64,000 nucleotides of DNA from positions 17,216,019 through 17,280,018 of the forward strand of contig CM077651.1 in the NCBI GenBank assembly GCA_039707465.1, given 5' to 3'. Position 1 is the stretch's first letter; every line of letters starts with the position of its first letter. Source of the DNA: Rhabdophis nuchalis. Taxonomy: Eukaryota > Chordata > Lepidosauria > Squamata > Natricidae. The position numbers and the translations under genes are program-made. The notes under the pieces were generated by a model that saw only the letters and a program-made list of their open reading frames with translations, had not been told where the DNA came from and did no database searches. Below, one piece after another: positions 11,014 through 22,506 of the stretch.

Positions 11014-11715
11014 AGAATAGAATAACAGAGTTGGAAGGGACCTTGGAGGTTTTCTAATCCAACTTCCTGCCTAGGCAGGAAACCTTACACCACTTCAGAC
11101 AAATGGTTATTCAACATCTTCTTTAAAAGTTCCAGTGTTGGAGCATTCACAACTTCTGGAGGCAGGTTGTTCCACTGATTAATTGTTCTAATTCTCAGGA
11201 CATTTCTCCTTAGTTCTAAGTTGCTTCTCTCCTTATTTAGCTTCTACCCATTGCTTCTTGTTCTACCCTCAAGTGCTTTGGAGAATAGCTTGACTCCCTC
11301 TTCTTTCTGGCATCCTCTGAGATACTGGAACACTGCTATCATGTCACCCCTAGTCCTTCTTTTCATTAAACTTGACATATCCAGTTCCTGCAACCGTTCT
11401 TCATATGTTTTAGCCTCCAGTCTCCTAATCATTTTTGTTACTCTTCTCTGCTCTCTTTCTAGAGTCTCCACATCTTTTGTACATCGTGGGGACCAAAAGT
11501 GGATGCAGTCTTCCAAGTGTGGCCTTACCAAGGCATTATAAAGGGGTATTAACCCTTCACGTGGTCTTGATTCTATCCCTCCGTTTATGGGTCCGTTTGG
11601 AGAAGGGCGGGGTATAAATTTAATAAAATAAATAAAATAATAAATAAATAAAATATGCAGCCTAGAACCGTGTTGGTTCTTTTGACAGATGCTAAGTACT
11701 GCAGGCTCATATTTT
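11014..11715 (-). mobile_element. CR1 LINE 3' end (antisense), split by an L2 tail
   Basis: Starts on plus with 'agaatagaataacagagttg', the complement of the CR1 3' end with a residual TTCTA pentamer. The minus frame 11244-11531 reads '[20 protein letters not shown]' and '[20 protein letters not shown]', the C-terminal ORF2 segment. At 11590-11654 the copy is interrupted by a short L2-like tail, and CR1 resumes at 'gcagcctagaaccg'. Confidence 0.92.
11590..11654 (+). mobile_element. Ultra-short L2-like LINE 3' tail nested in CR1
   Basis: Only the terminal motif 'gagaagggcggggtataaat' plus an AATAA tail is present, about 65 bp in all. It is inserted at 'gtttatg/gcagcc' of the CR1 copy, with a possible 4-bp 'tatg' repeat at both junctions. 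This is a nearly minimal, 5'-truncated retrotransposition product. Confidence 0.8.
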
Positions 11716-13104
11716 ATCTTTGTTTACTTTTTTCTCTTTCACATATTAACTTTTAATTCCTGTCTGTTTTTACCTTTCTAGTTTTTTTTTAAAAAAAACA
11801 CCAATAAACTTATTTTAAAAAGTGAATGCAGCAGATGAAGAATTGTGTGATTTTGTGGGGCTATTCTTTAAAAAAAGTGTATTAGAGCAATAATAAAGAA
11901 TTTAGTAAGCCCAGACATAAATATGCACCCCCTTCTGTATTTCAGCCTTTTGGGAAATTTAAACCATGCATTACTCTGCATTTATATCCTTTATGTGAAT
12001 GAACAAAATTATCTATGACTTCAGAAGCACAGGCATAGATCATTTGCAAAGATTGCATTATATCCAAATAACCATTCACTGTGTCAGATGCTTATGGGAT
12101 TTTGCATCCTTTTCAAGATTTGGCTTAATCTGTATTTTTCAAGACATTGGTCCTGTATATCAAAATCCCACTGTTTCTGGATGCCTGAAGACTGATTTCC
12201 ATGTGATTTAACTCTATTAGTCCAAAGTTTTTCTTCTCTCTCTCTCTCTCTCTCTCCTCAAACCTACTGAGACCTGCACACACTTCTCCTGCTGCAGGGC
12301 TGAGAACATTGAGATATTGGACAATAAAAGTTGTGACACTTTTACTCTCAAAAAGCTATTTTAGGTCATGTTAGAAGCTTTACAGCTCCCTCTGGATCTA
12401 TAGATTGGCTTCAAGTTAAAGCAAGAGGCTTTATCAAAGAAAAATCCCCAAATGGAGATATTTTTTAAAAAGAAATAATCAGTCTATGAAATTTCCTACA
12501 TTTTTTCCCACCTTTCATAATGAACACACATGGCAAGTAGAGGTGTCACTGCAAATAGCCACAGAGTTTGATAAAGGGAGAGAAAATTCTGCAGATGTTA
12601 TTTCAGTCACAAAGTACCATTTGAATATGTTCAGAAATCAAGCAGAAGGGATTTACTCTAAGCGTCGATTCTGCCCATTGGTTTGGTAGCCATTCCAGGA
12701 CAGTTAAATACCATGCTGAAATCTTTTGGATTCCGGCAAAAATAAGATAAATTTTAATATTAAATCTAGAATTGGAAGACAAGGTGTTTGTCCTACTTTC
12801 TGGTTAATTTATATATATTTTCTATACTATATTAATCTGAACATTGTATTATAAATTACTGCATTGCAAACAAATATGGACCTTAATCTTCACATATATA
12901 GACACCATAGTGCAATTTTTATCTACTATCTGAAAAATTTATCTGTGGTTTTGCATATTGATATAACACCATACAGGATAAAGTCTCCCTTTTTACAACC
13001 CTGTAGTAACTATTCACGGTAGAGTCAGGGTGATTGGATGGAACTGAGCATTGACTGTCCATATGCTACCTGACACCTACAAAGAGTTCATAGCAAATAT
13101 TTTT
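11716..13104. other. AT-rich DNA, no recognised feature
   Basis: Contains a short (CT)n at 12234-12256. Open frames at 11999-12211 and 12486-12689 have no recognisable domain. Confidence 0.45.
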
Positions 13105-13210
13105 TTCTTTGTGCCTTAGGAGAAAAAACATCTGCCACTATCTAGGATTGAACTCTCAAACTTCCAAGTGGGAGGCAAGTATTTTCATTACTAGGTTCAC
13201 AACGCTTCTC
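13105..13210 (-). mobile_element. tRNA-derived SINE head (antisense)
   Basis: The reverse complement reads a tRNA-like region: A-box-like 'cctagtaatgaaaatacttg', an anticodon-arm-like 'gcctcccact', and B box 'gagttcaatcc' followed by 'tagatagtggcag'. The structure resembles a polymerase III promoter of a tRNA-derived SINE. The distal part is not recognisable, and it differs from the other SINE families here. Confidence 0.6.
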
Positions 13211-13452
13211 ATACAGAATGATAATGATATGTATTTAATACAACCTGCCTACACCTCATCAACTTTCCATTTTGCATGATTTGATCAGCGCTAAAGGTGC
13301 TCATTTGTATTAGCATTTTGTAGACTATTAGACTATTCTCCATAGTATTTGCCCAGATGATTCAATCTGGCAGGATTTGATGTGCTTTGGGTTTCTTCAG
13401 TTAAGTAATGTCATCTATCTGGACCAGACAAGAATATCTTCTCTGTCACAGT

Positions 13453-13862
13453 TGTTGGAGATATCTCCTTTAGGAGACAGAGTTGTGCAACGGAATTTGC
13501 AGTAAGAGATACGTTGCTAGAAGTCACACTAATAGTCACAGACACTGATGGTAAAAACAAGTAGACTTTACTTGTGGTGGAAAAATAAACTACTTCTTCA
13601 CAAACAGTGATAGTCAGTCTTGAATCAAAAGTACAGTCTTTAACTCAAACAATTAGCTTACAGTTGCTTAATCCACGATCCTCCTTGCTCTGCTGACCTA
13701 ACCTGACATCACAGTCTCTCCATTCAAAGATCAGTGTCTAACTGTGATTCTGGCTCCCTCTTATGGCTGAGTTAGGAAGCAGCAGCCAATTACATCTCAC
13801 TATAGTATTTAAAGTAACAGATACCATTTGCAATCATGGCATATATATATGCCAACCCAACA
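13453..13862 (-). mobile_element. Probable solo LTR
   Basis: About 410 bp bounded by 'tgttgg' and 'ccaaca' short inverted repeats (TG..CA ends in either orientation). Read on minus it starts TGTTGGGTTGG, has a TATA-like AT stretch and ends CTCCAACA, the usual LTR outline. Flanking bases (acagt / ccaga) do not form a clear target duplication, so the call is tentative. Confidence 0.45.
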
Positions 13863-14432
13863 CCAGACTATAGTACTAACAACAGTAACTACCTATGGAG
13901 TGAAGTTCCCCCTGAGATCTTAAGCTTACCCTACTGGTGTTTCGAGGGTTTTGAGGTGTTTTGAAGCCTATCTCTTTACTGAGGTGTTTATGAGGATGTT
14001 TGAAACCTTTTTTAATGTATATATAATGTTCATTTCAAAACATGCATTATCTCAAATCATTAGAGGACATCTAATGTTACCAGAACAACATCGGAAGGAC
14101 ATGCTCTGCTTACCCCAGAGAATAGGAATGTGAAAACATCTCAATAAAGTATAGTAGTACAGGAAACTCAGATTCAAGTTTAAACTAAACAAAATCCAAA
14201 ACATCATTGGCCAGCTTTGAGCTATTCATTCTCTTTCAGCCCGATTTACTTCTTAGGATTTCTTTCTGGATTCAATGAAGGGAGATTCATGAATATCCTT
14301 GGAGATCCTAGAAAAAAGGTAAGATATAAATCTAATAGATAAAGCAGCTAAAGACAGGCATATTGAGGAATTATTTCATCAATTCCATTGAAAAGCATTG
14401 AGTGAAACAAATCACCCTTGTAAAATTACCTA
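13863..14432. other. No recognised feature
   Basis: Includes the 60-codon frame at 13951-14133, which shows no domain. Confidence 0.4.
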
Positions 14433-14681
14433 CAGAGGTGGTATTCAGCAGGTTTTGACCAGTTCTGGAGAACAGGTAGCGGAAATGTTGAGTAGTTTGG
14501 AGAACCAGTAAATACCACCTCTGTCAGGCCTCACCCCCATCTATTCTCTGCCTCCCGAGCCCCAGCTTATTGGGAAGAAATGGGGATTTTTCAGAATCCT
14601 TTCCCTGCCACGCCTACCAAGCCACACTTACCAAGCCATGGCCACAGAACAGATAGTAAAAGAATTTGAATCCCACAACTG
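14433..14681. mobile_element. hAT MITE, family C, with 8-bp TSD
   Basis: Left end 'cagaggtggtattcagc', right end 'gaatcccacaactg'. Target duplication attaccta (14425-14432) versus attacctt (14682-14689). The interior shares 'ttgagtagtttggagaacca' and the 'ccaagccacacttaccaagc' block with 28755-29007 and 41999-42282. No coding capacity. Confidence 0.88.
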
Positions 14682-15142
14682 ATTACCTTCATTTGCCTTC
14701 CATTTTCTCTTCGTGTTCAAGATTCTTCTGTTTGTTCTTGGGTTTTTTTTTAAAGCCACCCTCTCACTCCCTCTCCTTAATCTTTAAATTGATATTTATT
14801 CAGAACTGGCTCGAGACGATTTCCTAGAATTTTCTGAGAGCAGTTATTTATCTTCATATAACACTGCCGTTGTCTCCCTATGCATGTTCTCACTTCTATG
14901 CTTTGGGAAACAGGAAAATGATTATTAAAACTGAGCACTGCACTTAAATGGCTTACAAACAACAACTTTCATGGAAATAAAGTAGTTAAATATAACAGTA
15001 TGTAAGGGCAGGCATGCATGGAGAGGAGGCATTAGGAATGAATATCAGTTGGCTGTTTAGATAACAATTACTTTTTTCAGAAACAGTTTAAATAAGCACT
15101 TAAATAACTAGGATGAGCACTCCACTCCTCTGTTCACAATAC

Positions 15143-15790
15143 AATACCTTATGTCACCAGGCTTGAAATTTTGGGCTTGGACAACCTAGAAATATGCCGC
15201 CTATGGTCTGACCAAAACATAGAACACAAAATTGTCTGCTATAACGTCCTACCTGTCAATGATTACTTCAGCTTCAACCCTAATAATACACGGGCAAACA
15301 AGAGATACAAACTCAAGATAAACCGCTCCAAACTCAATTGCAGAAAATATGATTTTAGCAACGGAGTGGTCAATGCCTGGAATGCTCTACCTGACTCTGT
15401 TGTTACATCCTCAAACCCCCATAACTTTAACCTTAAACCAGGGATGTCCAAACTTGGGAACTTTAAGACTTGTGGACTTCAACTCCCAAAATTCCCCAGC
15501 CAGCATAGCAAGGGCATAGCTGGCTGGGGAATTCTGGGAGTTGAAGTCCACAAGTCTTAAAGTTCCCAAGTTTGGTCATCCCTGCCTTAAACTGTCTACC
15601 ATGGACCTCACCCCATTCCTAAGAGGTCTGTAAGGGTTGTGCATAAGCACACCAGTGTGCCTACCATCCCTGTCCTACTGTCCCCATTTATTCGTACCCA
15701 TTCCCTGTGTTCATGTCCATGTTTATACATATACCTGTTACTTAATACATGTTTGACTAAATAAGCAAGCAAACAGGTAAGTAAGTAAGG
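15143..15790 (+). mobile_element. CR1-clade LINE (second family), 3' end, split by an hAT MITE
   Basis: The plus frame from 15171 reads 'LDNLEICRLWSDQN', then 'FSNGVVNAWNALPDSVVTSS', the C-terminus of the same LINE family as 2233-2865. The frame runs into an hAT MITE (15439-15584); the LINE 3' UTR resumes at 15593 ('tgtctaccatggacctcac') and ends in a few TAAG units near 15777-15790. 5'-truncated. Confidence 0.85.
15439..15584. mobile_element. Palindromic hAT MITE, family D, with perfect TSD
   Basis: Near-perfect inverted repeat: 'cagggatgtccaaacttggg' at the left, complementary to the right end, with arms meeting around 'gccagcatagcaagggcata'. An 8-bp duplication ccttaaac occurs at 15431-15438 and 15585-15592. 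About 65-bp arms could fold into a long hairpin. It is inserted in the second-family LINE. Confidence 0.95.
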
Positions 15791-15799
15791 AAGGATGGA

Positions 15800-16853
15800 A
15801 GACTTCAAGGAAGACTTCAAGGGAATCTTACTGCTTGGGGCTTTGAACATACAGATTTTTCAGATCAGTATATAGCCAGTCCAAGTTAAGGTTTTATAAC
15901 ATTTTTCTGTTTCCTTGATTTTCTTTTGATAAAAAAAAAATAGAAAACATGCCAATTTGCTCTGTGTACCCTTCTTTCTCTCATCCACTTCTATTTTACT
16001 ATTCATCTTCCTTCACTGGGCAAGCTCCATGTCAAACCAAGTGGCAAAGCTAATTAGGTTGTGTAGTTAATTCTTCCAACTGCAGGAGAGCTTCAATTGT
16101 CACTATATTGTTTACAAGACAATTTGGTGACAGTGAGGAAAATTCAGCATCTGTTTCCAGCTCATGTCCAGATCACAATGTTCTAAAATAAATGAAGCCT
16201 AATGATTTGCTAGGACATCGCGATCCATGGGCTTCACATCAGGCAGTTAATTTGGGATGACAACATGGGAATGCACTCAGCAGAACTTTGATGACCATAT
16301 GGCTTTAAGAAATTGCCGCTAAAAGAGTTTAATTATGAGGTCTGGTGCTTAGATAAAGTTTCAAAAGGTGACACATCATGGCAGCTGAAACTTTTCAGAG
16401 GGCAAGATGAAATTGTTATGGCTGGAGTATGAAACCAATTCTGCAGAGAATAAACATACTAATTGTAACCATCTTGCATCCCATAATCAAGAGGCTGAAC
16501 TCATAATGCCATGTTGCCCTTTAGTCATTAAAGCTGCAGTTCTAAACACATTTACAAGAGTAAACACAACTCGTTTCTGACTAGACATTGGTGAACCTGT
16601 CAACTTCAATTTTGTTCCTTTTCTAAAAAAAATGTTAAGTTTGTCTTTTCCTATTTCTATATCGACATATTATTATTTTAAAACATGATTAAATATATCA
16701 AAATCTGATTAGTTCGCATTTCTCTCAGATAATATTTAAAAGAGATCTAATTTTTCTTACTTTCTTAAAAATCTTTTTTTTTTCTCATTCTTTCCTGCAG
16801 CAAGAGCTATTTATTACATAAATTTAAACAATTGGGAAGTAGAACAGTATAAA
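15800..16853. other. TE-free stretch, candidate conserved non-coding sequence (core about 15960-16570)
   Basis: No repeat or open frame is evident. The core has balanced composition for this window and several TAAT-core sites ('gctaattagg', 'cctaatgatttgc', 'gttaatttggg', 'tttaattatgagg') plus CAGCTG at 16382. Such clustering resembles homeodomain-rich enhancers, but function is inference only. Confidence 0.35.
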
Positions 16854-16861
16854 GTCTAAAG

Positions 16862-17153
16862 CAGGGGTCCCCAACCTTTTTGGCACCAGGGACCGGTTTC
16901 ATTTTAAAGAAAATTCTGCGGATCGGTGGGCATGGCTTGGCCGGCATTAGAGGGGGAGCAGGGGGGAGGGGGAACAGGCGGTGCATGCACGCTCAGGGGA
17001 GGTGAGTTGGTTCACTCGCCCCTCTCGGTCCCCAACGGCGTGAGCAGCCGCACCTGCGCTCTCCTGCCCCCAGTGCGCGCTCTGCCCAGGGGGCTGCCCC
17101 CTCCTCCCTCCTCCTCCTCCCTGGCCCTGCGGCCCGGGGGTTGGGGACCCCTG
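16862..17153. mobile_element. GC-rich hAT MITE with perfect TSD
   Basis: Ends 'caggggtccccaacctt' and 'gttggggacccctg' are inverted repeats. The 8-bp duplication gtctaaag is at 16854-16861 and 17154-17161. The interior is strongly GC- and CpG-rich (about 16930-17140), so it forms an isolated GC island in AT-rich DNA. The frames 16926-17159 and 16947-17207 are artefacts of that composition. The 'gggaccggtttcat' block is typical of hAT-Charlie-type MITEs. Confidence 0.93.
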
Positions 17154-17161
17154 GTCTAAAG

Positions 17162-18158
17162 CACTAAGGGCCCCTTTTATTGCAGTGGTTACTAATTTTA
17201 CAAACAAACCTAAATGAGGATGATGAAACTGCTACATTCTACACATCACTAAAGTACCATTCCTAGCAACTACAGTGAGATTAGGAATTCTGGGAGTTGT
17301 AGTTTGCCAACAACGGGTTGAGCGAGAACATCATGGTTTTCTTATCTCCCTTGTAGAATATGGATGGTTACCACCCTGATTCTTCTGATTCATTGACTTG
17401 TGTAATTTGAACAATTTCACAAGCTGTCAGGATTTTCCACTAGCTTAACTTGTTCTCTTAGCAAAGGCAGCCAGACCAAACCTTGTGTATATACATCAAA
17501 ACTCGAGAGCTCAACCCTAAAAATAATAGCAGTTTTACCATCCCAAGGAGAAAAAAGGGCACAACATAAATATTGACCTCTGTTAAAGTCCCTTACATTA
17601 TTCAGCTAGTCCCCTGGTACAACTCTGTGATAGAAATTGTCTTCCAAGCATCAGCAAGTAGGGCTTTTGTGCATGTCATATCCTGACATTTACTTCCCCT
17701 GGTAATCTTTTATGTTTTCCAGAGGGTCTCACTTTAATGTAAACAGTCCTTTTTGAGGGCTAGAAGTGTCAAGTGGCACTTCTGCTTACACTTTTCTCTG
17801 CCGAGAGATGTTTTAAAGCATTTGTGGGCCTGTCTTGATTTCATGTTGCTGCAGATAGTCAAGTAGAAGACGGAACAGGAAAAGTGACTGAATATTTTTA
17901 ACTGGGTCTCTTTGGGTCTGTGGAGGATTGGTGTGAAATAATTTCTTTTTCTCCTCTGTTTTCTGCCATGTTTCTTCTTATCCTTCTCTAATCTCATCAG
18001 AGAGAAGTCCTAAAGGGGCGTCTTCTGTCAACATCTGTACTGAAAATTGAACTTTTTCAGTCATTTATTCAGTCCCAACGGTATGCATTTTGCCATGTGG
18101 GTCGTTATTACAATTTTCTTTAAAATCTATGGCTGTAGCACAATTCCTCACTTTATAG
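17162..18158. other. No gene; small hAT-like remnant near 17228-17335
   Basis: The segment 'ggaattctgggagttgtagt' (about 17285) resembles the arm of palindromic hAT MITEs, but termini are missing. The rest shows no feature; the minus frame 17734-17997 is not recognised. Confidence 0.4.
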
Positions 18159-18408
18159 CAGTGATGGCTAACCTTTTTGTCGCCATGTGCCAAAAGGGGG
18201 CCCCTCCCGCACCCATAATGCAATGCGCATGTCAGTGGTGGGTTTCAAATTTTTTAGAACCTACTCTGTAGGTGTGGCCTATTTTGTGGGCGTGGCTTGG
18301 CAGTCATGTGACAGGGTGGGTGTGGCCACCTTTTGAAATGTGGTGAAACTCATTTAACAATGCTCTTGCTTAGCAACCAAAATTTTGGACTTAATTGTGA
18401 TGATAAAT

Positions 18409-18464
<56 letters not shown>

Positions 18465-18913
18465 TCCTTCCTTCCTTCCTTCCTTTCCTTTCCTTCCCAT
18501 TGGGTCACTGGCAGCGGCAGGCCAGATTTACTTTCAGGTACGCCGGTGGAGCCCCCTCTCACCGGTTCTCTAAATTTCACCAACCGGCTCTCGCGAGTAG
18601 GTGCGAGCCTGCAGAAACCAACCACTGGTGCATGTGACCCCCTGCCCTGCCCCCCCCATTTTGGGCCTAATAGGCCTCCCTGCAGCCTCCTGAGACCAAA
18701 AGGGGGCTGCAGGGAAGTACATGCCACCCACCGCCCCCTGCACTCCCCCTGCCCCATGTACATGCACACACGACTCCCACATGTCTCCCTCACATGTGCA
18801 TTAGAGACCCAAAAAAACAGCTGGCTGGTGGGAGACGTGCATGCATGCACAGTGAAGCTGAGCTGGGGTAATGGTTCATGTGCCTGCAGAAAGGGCTCTG
18901 TGTGCTACCTGAG
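18159..18913. mobile_element. hAT-type element containing a nested family A hAT
   Basis: Left terminus 'cagtgatggctaaccttttt' is typical of an hAT end. ctttatag lies immediately before it (18151-18158) and again at 18914-18921. The expected right inverted repeat is not seen, so the right boundary rests only on that 8-bp match. The interior is GC-rich with CATGTGCATG-type motifs and is interrupted by the family A copy at 18233-18627. Confidence 0.6.
18233..18627 (+). mobile_element. hAT family A with internal TTTC array
   Basis: Left 'cagtggtgggtttcaaattt', right 'gaaaccaaccactg'. Target duplication gcgcatgt (18225-18232) versus gtgcatgt (18628-18635). The (TTTC)n array at about 18408-18467 turns into TTCC units. 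The block 'cttgcttagcaaccaaaatt' precedes the array and matches the mariner-type MITE at 30055-30412. No transposase. Frames on both strands read SFFL or KERK runs. Confidence 0.93.
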
Positions 18914-19008
18914 CTTTATAGAGTCACATCTACCTATATGACAAGAATAATGAATGCACAGCCTTTTAAGCCACCCTGGTACAATTGTTGAGATTGTGTG
19001 CACAAAGA

Positions 19009-19143
19009 CAGGGGTCTGCAAAGTCGGCTCTTTTAAGACTGGTGGACTTCAGCTCCCAGAGTTCCCCAGCCAGCATAGCTGGCTTAGGAATTCTGGGAGT
19101 TGAAGTCCACCAGTCTTAAAAGAGCTGACTTTGCAGACCCCTG
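19009..19143. mobile_element. Palindromic hAT MITE, family D
   Basis: Ends 'caggggtctgcaaagtcggc' and its complement. Arms of about 60 bp meet at 'ccagcatagctggc'. Duplication cacaaaga (19001-19008) versus cacaagga (19144-19151). Same subtype as 43903-44031. Confidence 0.92.
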
Positions 19144-19151
19144 CACAAGGA

Positions 19152-20514
19152 GAACTATTTTAATAGTTGCCAGTGAATTGCCAGTGAAGCAAACAAGCAA
19201 CAACAAAATCTGTATGAAATGTTTGGAAACAACAAAAATATCAGTAATTTCCCCCATTAGTTTCCTGTAATTATATTAAAATGCATATATACGCATGTAT
19301 ACACACAGATGTTAAGAAAAAACCACTAATTGAAAAGTTGTTTAAATTATTTTAAGCAGGTCAAAATATTTTTAATCAGTGGAAATTTCTACATTAAAAA
19401 TGCTCCCTAATCTTAAGGTTATTAAGAGTTTGAAAAAAGAAGTTGTTCTTTACAAATTAAGATACAGATACAGATTTTATTCTTATAATAGCACAAAGAT
19501 CTTCCATGTGCAATAACTCAACAAACAAAAATTCTAATATATGATTACAGATAATAATGATCATTATTTTTTTGGCTTCTTCTCAAGGAAAATTCTTTTG
19601 CTTCCCCATAGTCAGAGTGAATAGTTTCTGAGGCTGAACAATTTATTTGGTCATTTCAGGCACAAACTTCTATAAAGATAAATTCCACTTCCAGAAAGTA
19701 ATTTCCTTGTGAATAAAAATCCAATAATAATAAATTATACGGTTTATAATTCACTGTCTTAACATGATAGCCAATCAGCTGCCTTAGTCATTTGTCTTGC
19801 TCTGTCTCAGAATAAGCCAGGCCCTGTGTTATCTACTGCATTTTGCTTAGAATCTATTGACTTCCTCTTGCTTGTCCTCCAAGGACATCATAATTATTTT
19901 TCTTCACTATCCGTGTAAGTTAATTTCTGTTTCAGAGTTGAACATGTCACCGAACAATCAGCAAGATCCATTCGGTACACATAGGATTCCATCTCTTATA
20001 CCACATTGACGGCATTTTATTAATGGGTATTAATCATAATGCTTCTACTGAATAATGCTATAATTCATTGCAAAAAAGTAAAGAAGGATATGTTTCTCAC
20101 TTTATATGTGCAGTGTGTTAAGAAGTGTGGGTGTCGGTGTGGGTGTATGCATGTATATGTAACAGACAGATCTGTCCAATTTTAAAAAAAAAATAGTAAT
20201 TCAACATTAGAGTTTTATATGTGAGCAAAATCAAATCAACTTTAACAGTACTTGCAGTACTTCAGCTTCATGCTTTCATAATTCAGACTTAAAATTTTCA
20301 AATACTGTAACATATCCCAAGCACACATATTTATAAATACCTGAATCCACAAGATGATAAATTGGGGCATGAATAATTTTAGAAAGAAATAATCTTTTGG
20401 GGGTTCACCTTCACTTGCTGTGAATTTATAGACCCCCCTCTAGGTGGTTTCCTTGGGAAACATACAGATCTCATTTGCCATTGCTTTCTTCTGATTTTTT
20501 TTAAAAATCTCTCT
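19152..20514. other. AT-rich DNA, no recognised feature
   Basis: No exon or repeat recognised, apart from GT-rich sequence at 20110-20160. Unique-looking sequence at 19560-20080. Confidence 0.4.
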
Positions 20515-20758
20515 CTTTATTTATTTATTTATTCTTGGATTTGTATGCTGCCCTATCTCCCCGAAGGGACTCAGGGCGGTGCAGAGGTAAATATTAAAAC
20601 AATACAAAAATACAATATAACTACAATAAAAATATATTAAATTTAACCCCGTGCTAAAAGCATCTTTAAAACCCATCTAAAATCCCTTACTAAAATCCCT
20701 AACAATTTGTTATTTAAAATCTAAGCCAGGCCAGCCAGATGGAAAAAGTGAGTTTTAA

Positions 20759-20760
<2 letters not shown>
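20515..20760 (-). mobile_element. L2-like LINE 3' end (antisense)
   Basis: Plus strand starts with TTTA units, then 'gctgccctatctccccgaag', the complement of the terminal motif, and on to 'aggccagccagatggaaaaa', the complement of the polyprotein C-terminus ('HLAGLA' in better copies). About 245 bp, 5'-truncated. Confidence 0.85.

Positions 20761-20825
<65 letters not shown>
20761..20825. repeat. (CT)n array
   Basis: About 30 CT dinucleotides directly abutting the L2-like end. Confidence 0.97.
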
Positions 20826-21856
20826 CCAATTTTCTCCACTGCCCTGTTTTCTCATGAAATACAAATCTGACTGACCTTTTTGAGTCATAGTGGGAGAAAA
20901 ATACTGACACAGGAGTTAAATTATATCCATGTTCTCCAGCGGAACCAGAATTAAGTCATTTCTAGCTCATGAAATATGAAATATGTTCAAGAGATGTCTT
21001 CTTTTTCCCCATCATCCAGACAAACATAGTCTACACTGGGGTTTGTGGATAAAAAAAAAATTCATTGGACAGAAATAGAGAATTTGGAAGGGTGGTGATG
21101 GGGAGAGTTACAGTGGTGTGTTTGTGTGTGGGTGTGCATATGCATTCTAGAATAGTGTAAACCTAATGGATGAGATATGAAATTGAGTAATGAGTAGGAA
21201 TGGTTCTTTTTAAAAAATATTCTGACAATTTAAAGTAACGTTAGTAAGCCAACCTATGAGAATGATAAGAAGGAACCATTGAGTTTTGAAGACTAAAACG
21301 CTCTTCAACACCTTCCTACAATTGAACAGGAGGCTTTATGAGCCCTTCCACAGAGAGGTTTGCAAAAGATGTAGGAACAGCTGTGGGCCTGTGAGAGCCC
21401 ATGAGGTTGATTCTGTTTGTTAGTGGAGTCATGCTGTTGTGACTGCCATCCTGATTCCTGAACCTGATGTTGTCTCTGTTTCTTTGTAAGACTCCATCTG
21501 TGCAGATCAGGTAGTTTGGCTTCCCCCAGTGAAAATTCTTGCTGCATCTCCAGCTCCAGCTGGATGGTATTATTCCACTTCTCATGCTTTTATTTTTATT
21601 TTTTTCCCATAGGACCATCTAAGTGCGTTTTATTTTATTTTAAAATAAATTTTATTTTCAACACATATACACATAAACCAAACAGAACGTAGATTAAAAG
21701 AACAAAAGGAACCGAACGTTCCATCATACGGCAGTTCCATATTGGTATGTATATACAATTGACCGTTCACCTCCTATGCATTCCTATCTTGCATTCGTGG
21801 TCCCCTTCTTCTATACCTATTTATATATACTATTGCATATTTGTTAGATTTTTAAG
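20826..21856. other. No recognised gene; open minus frame of 100 codons at 21316-21618
   Basis: The minus frame 21316-21618 has no recognised domain and no similarity I can name. From about 21630 the sequence becomes AT-rich ('ttttattttcaacacatata'), possibly the antisense 3' end of an L1-like element. Confidence 0.35.
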
Positions 21857-22010
21857 GGCTGAAAATAAAGAGACCATGATGGATCCATTTCAGGCTTATT
21901 AGCCTTCTTCAGCTGGCCATACTCCTTCTACTGGGATTTGAACCGGTGCTTTCCAGCATATGAGGCAGGCCTCTCTATGCCTTGAGCTATCCGGTATCCC
22001 TGATACATCA
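21857..22010 (-). mobile_element. tRNA-derived SINE (antisense), family with copy at 50204-50342
   Basis: The complement has B-box-like 'ggttcaaatcccagtagaag' and 'ggccagctgaagaaggctaa'. The plus strand reads 'ggcttattagccttcttcag' and 'gggatttgaaccggtgcttt'. The same layout occurs at 50204-50342. The tRNA-like promoter region is intact in outline. Confidence 0.75.

Positions 22011-22506
<496 letters not shown>

Noticed and set aside
13105..13210. Functional tRNA gene
   Set aside because: A and B boxes are present, but the acceptor and D arms do not pair and the sequence continues as a SINE; the same holds for 30445-30590, 21857-22010 and 50204-50342.
13453..13862. LTR with confirmed target duplication
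   Set aside because: TG..CA ends are present, but flanks acagt and ccaga do not match, so only a tentative LTR call is kept.
16926..17207. GC-rich gene or CpG-island promoter
   Set aside because: The GC-rich block lies wholly inside a hAT MITE with a perfect gtctaaag duplication.
17228..17335. Another palindromic hAT MITE
   Set aside because: Only one arm motif ('ggaattctgggagttgtagt') is visible, without termini or target duplication.
18333..18941. Overlapping frames of 166 and 202 codons
   Set aside because: They cross the TTTC array and the right end of the family A hAT element; SFFL/KERK runs only.
21316..21618. Possible exon or gene on the minus strand (100 codons)
   Set aside because: No recognisable domain, no conserved splice signals, and a second overlapping frame is also open; not supported.
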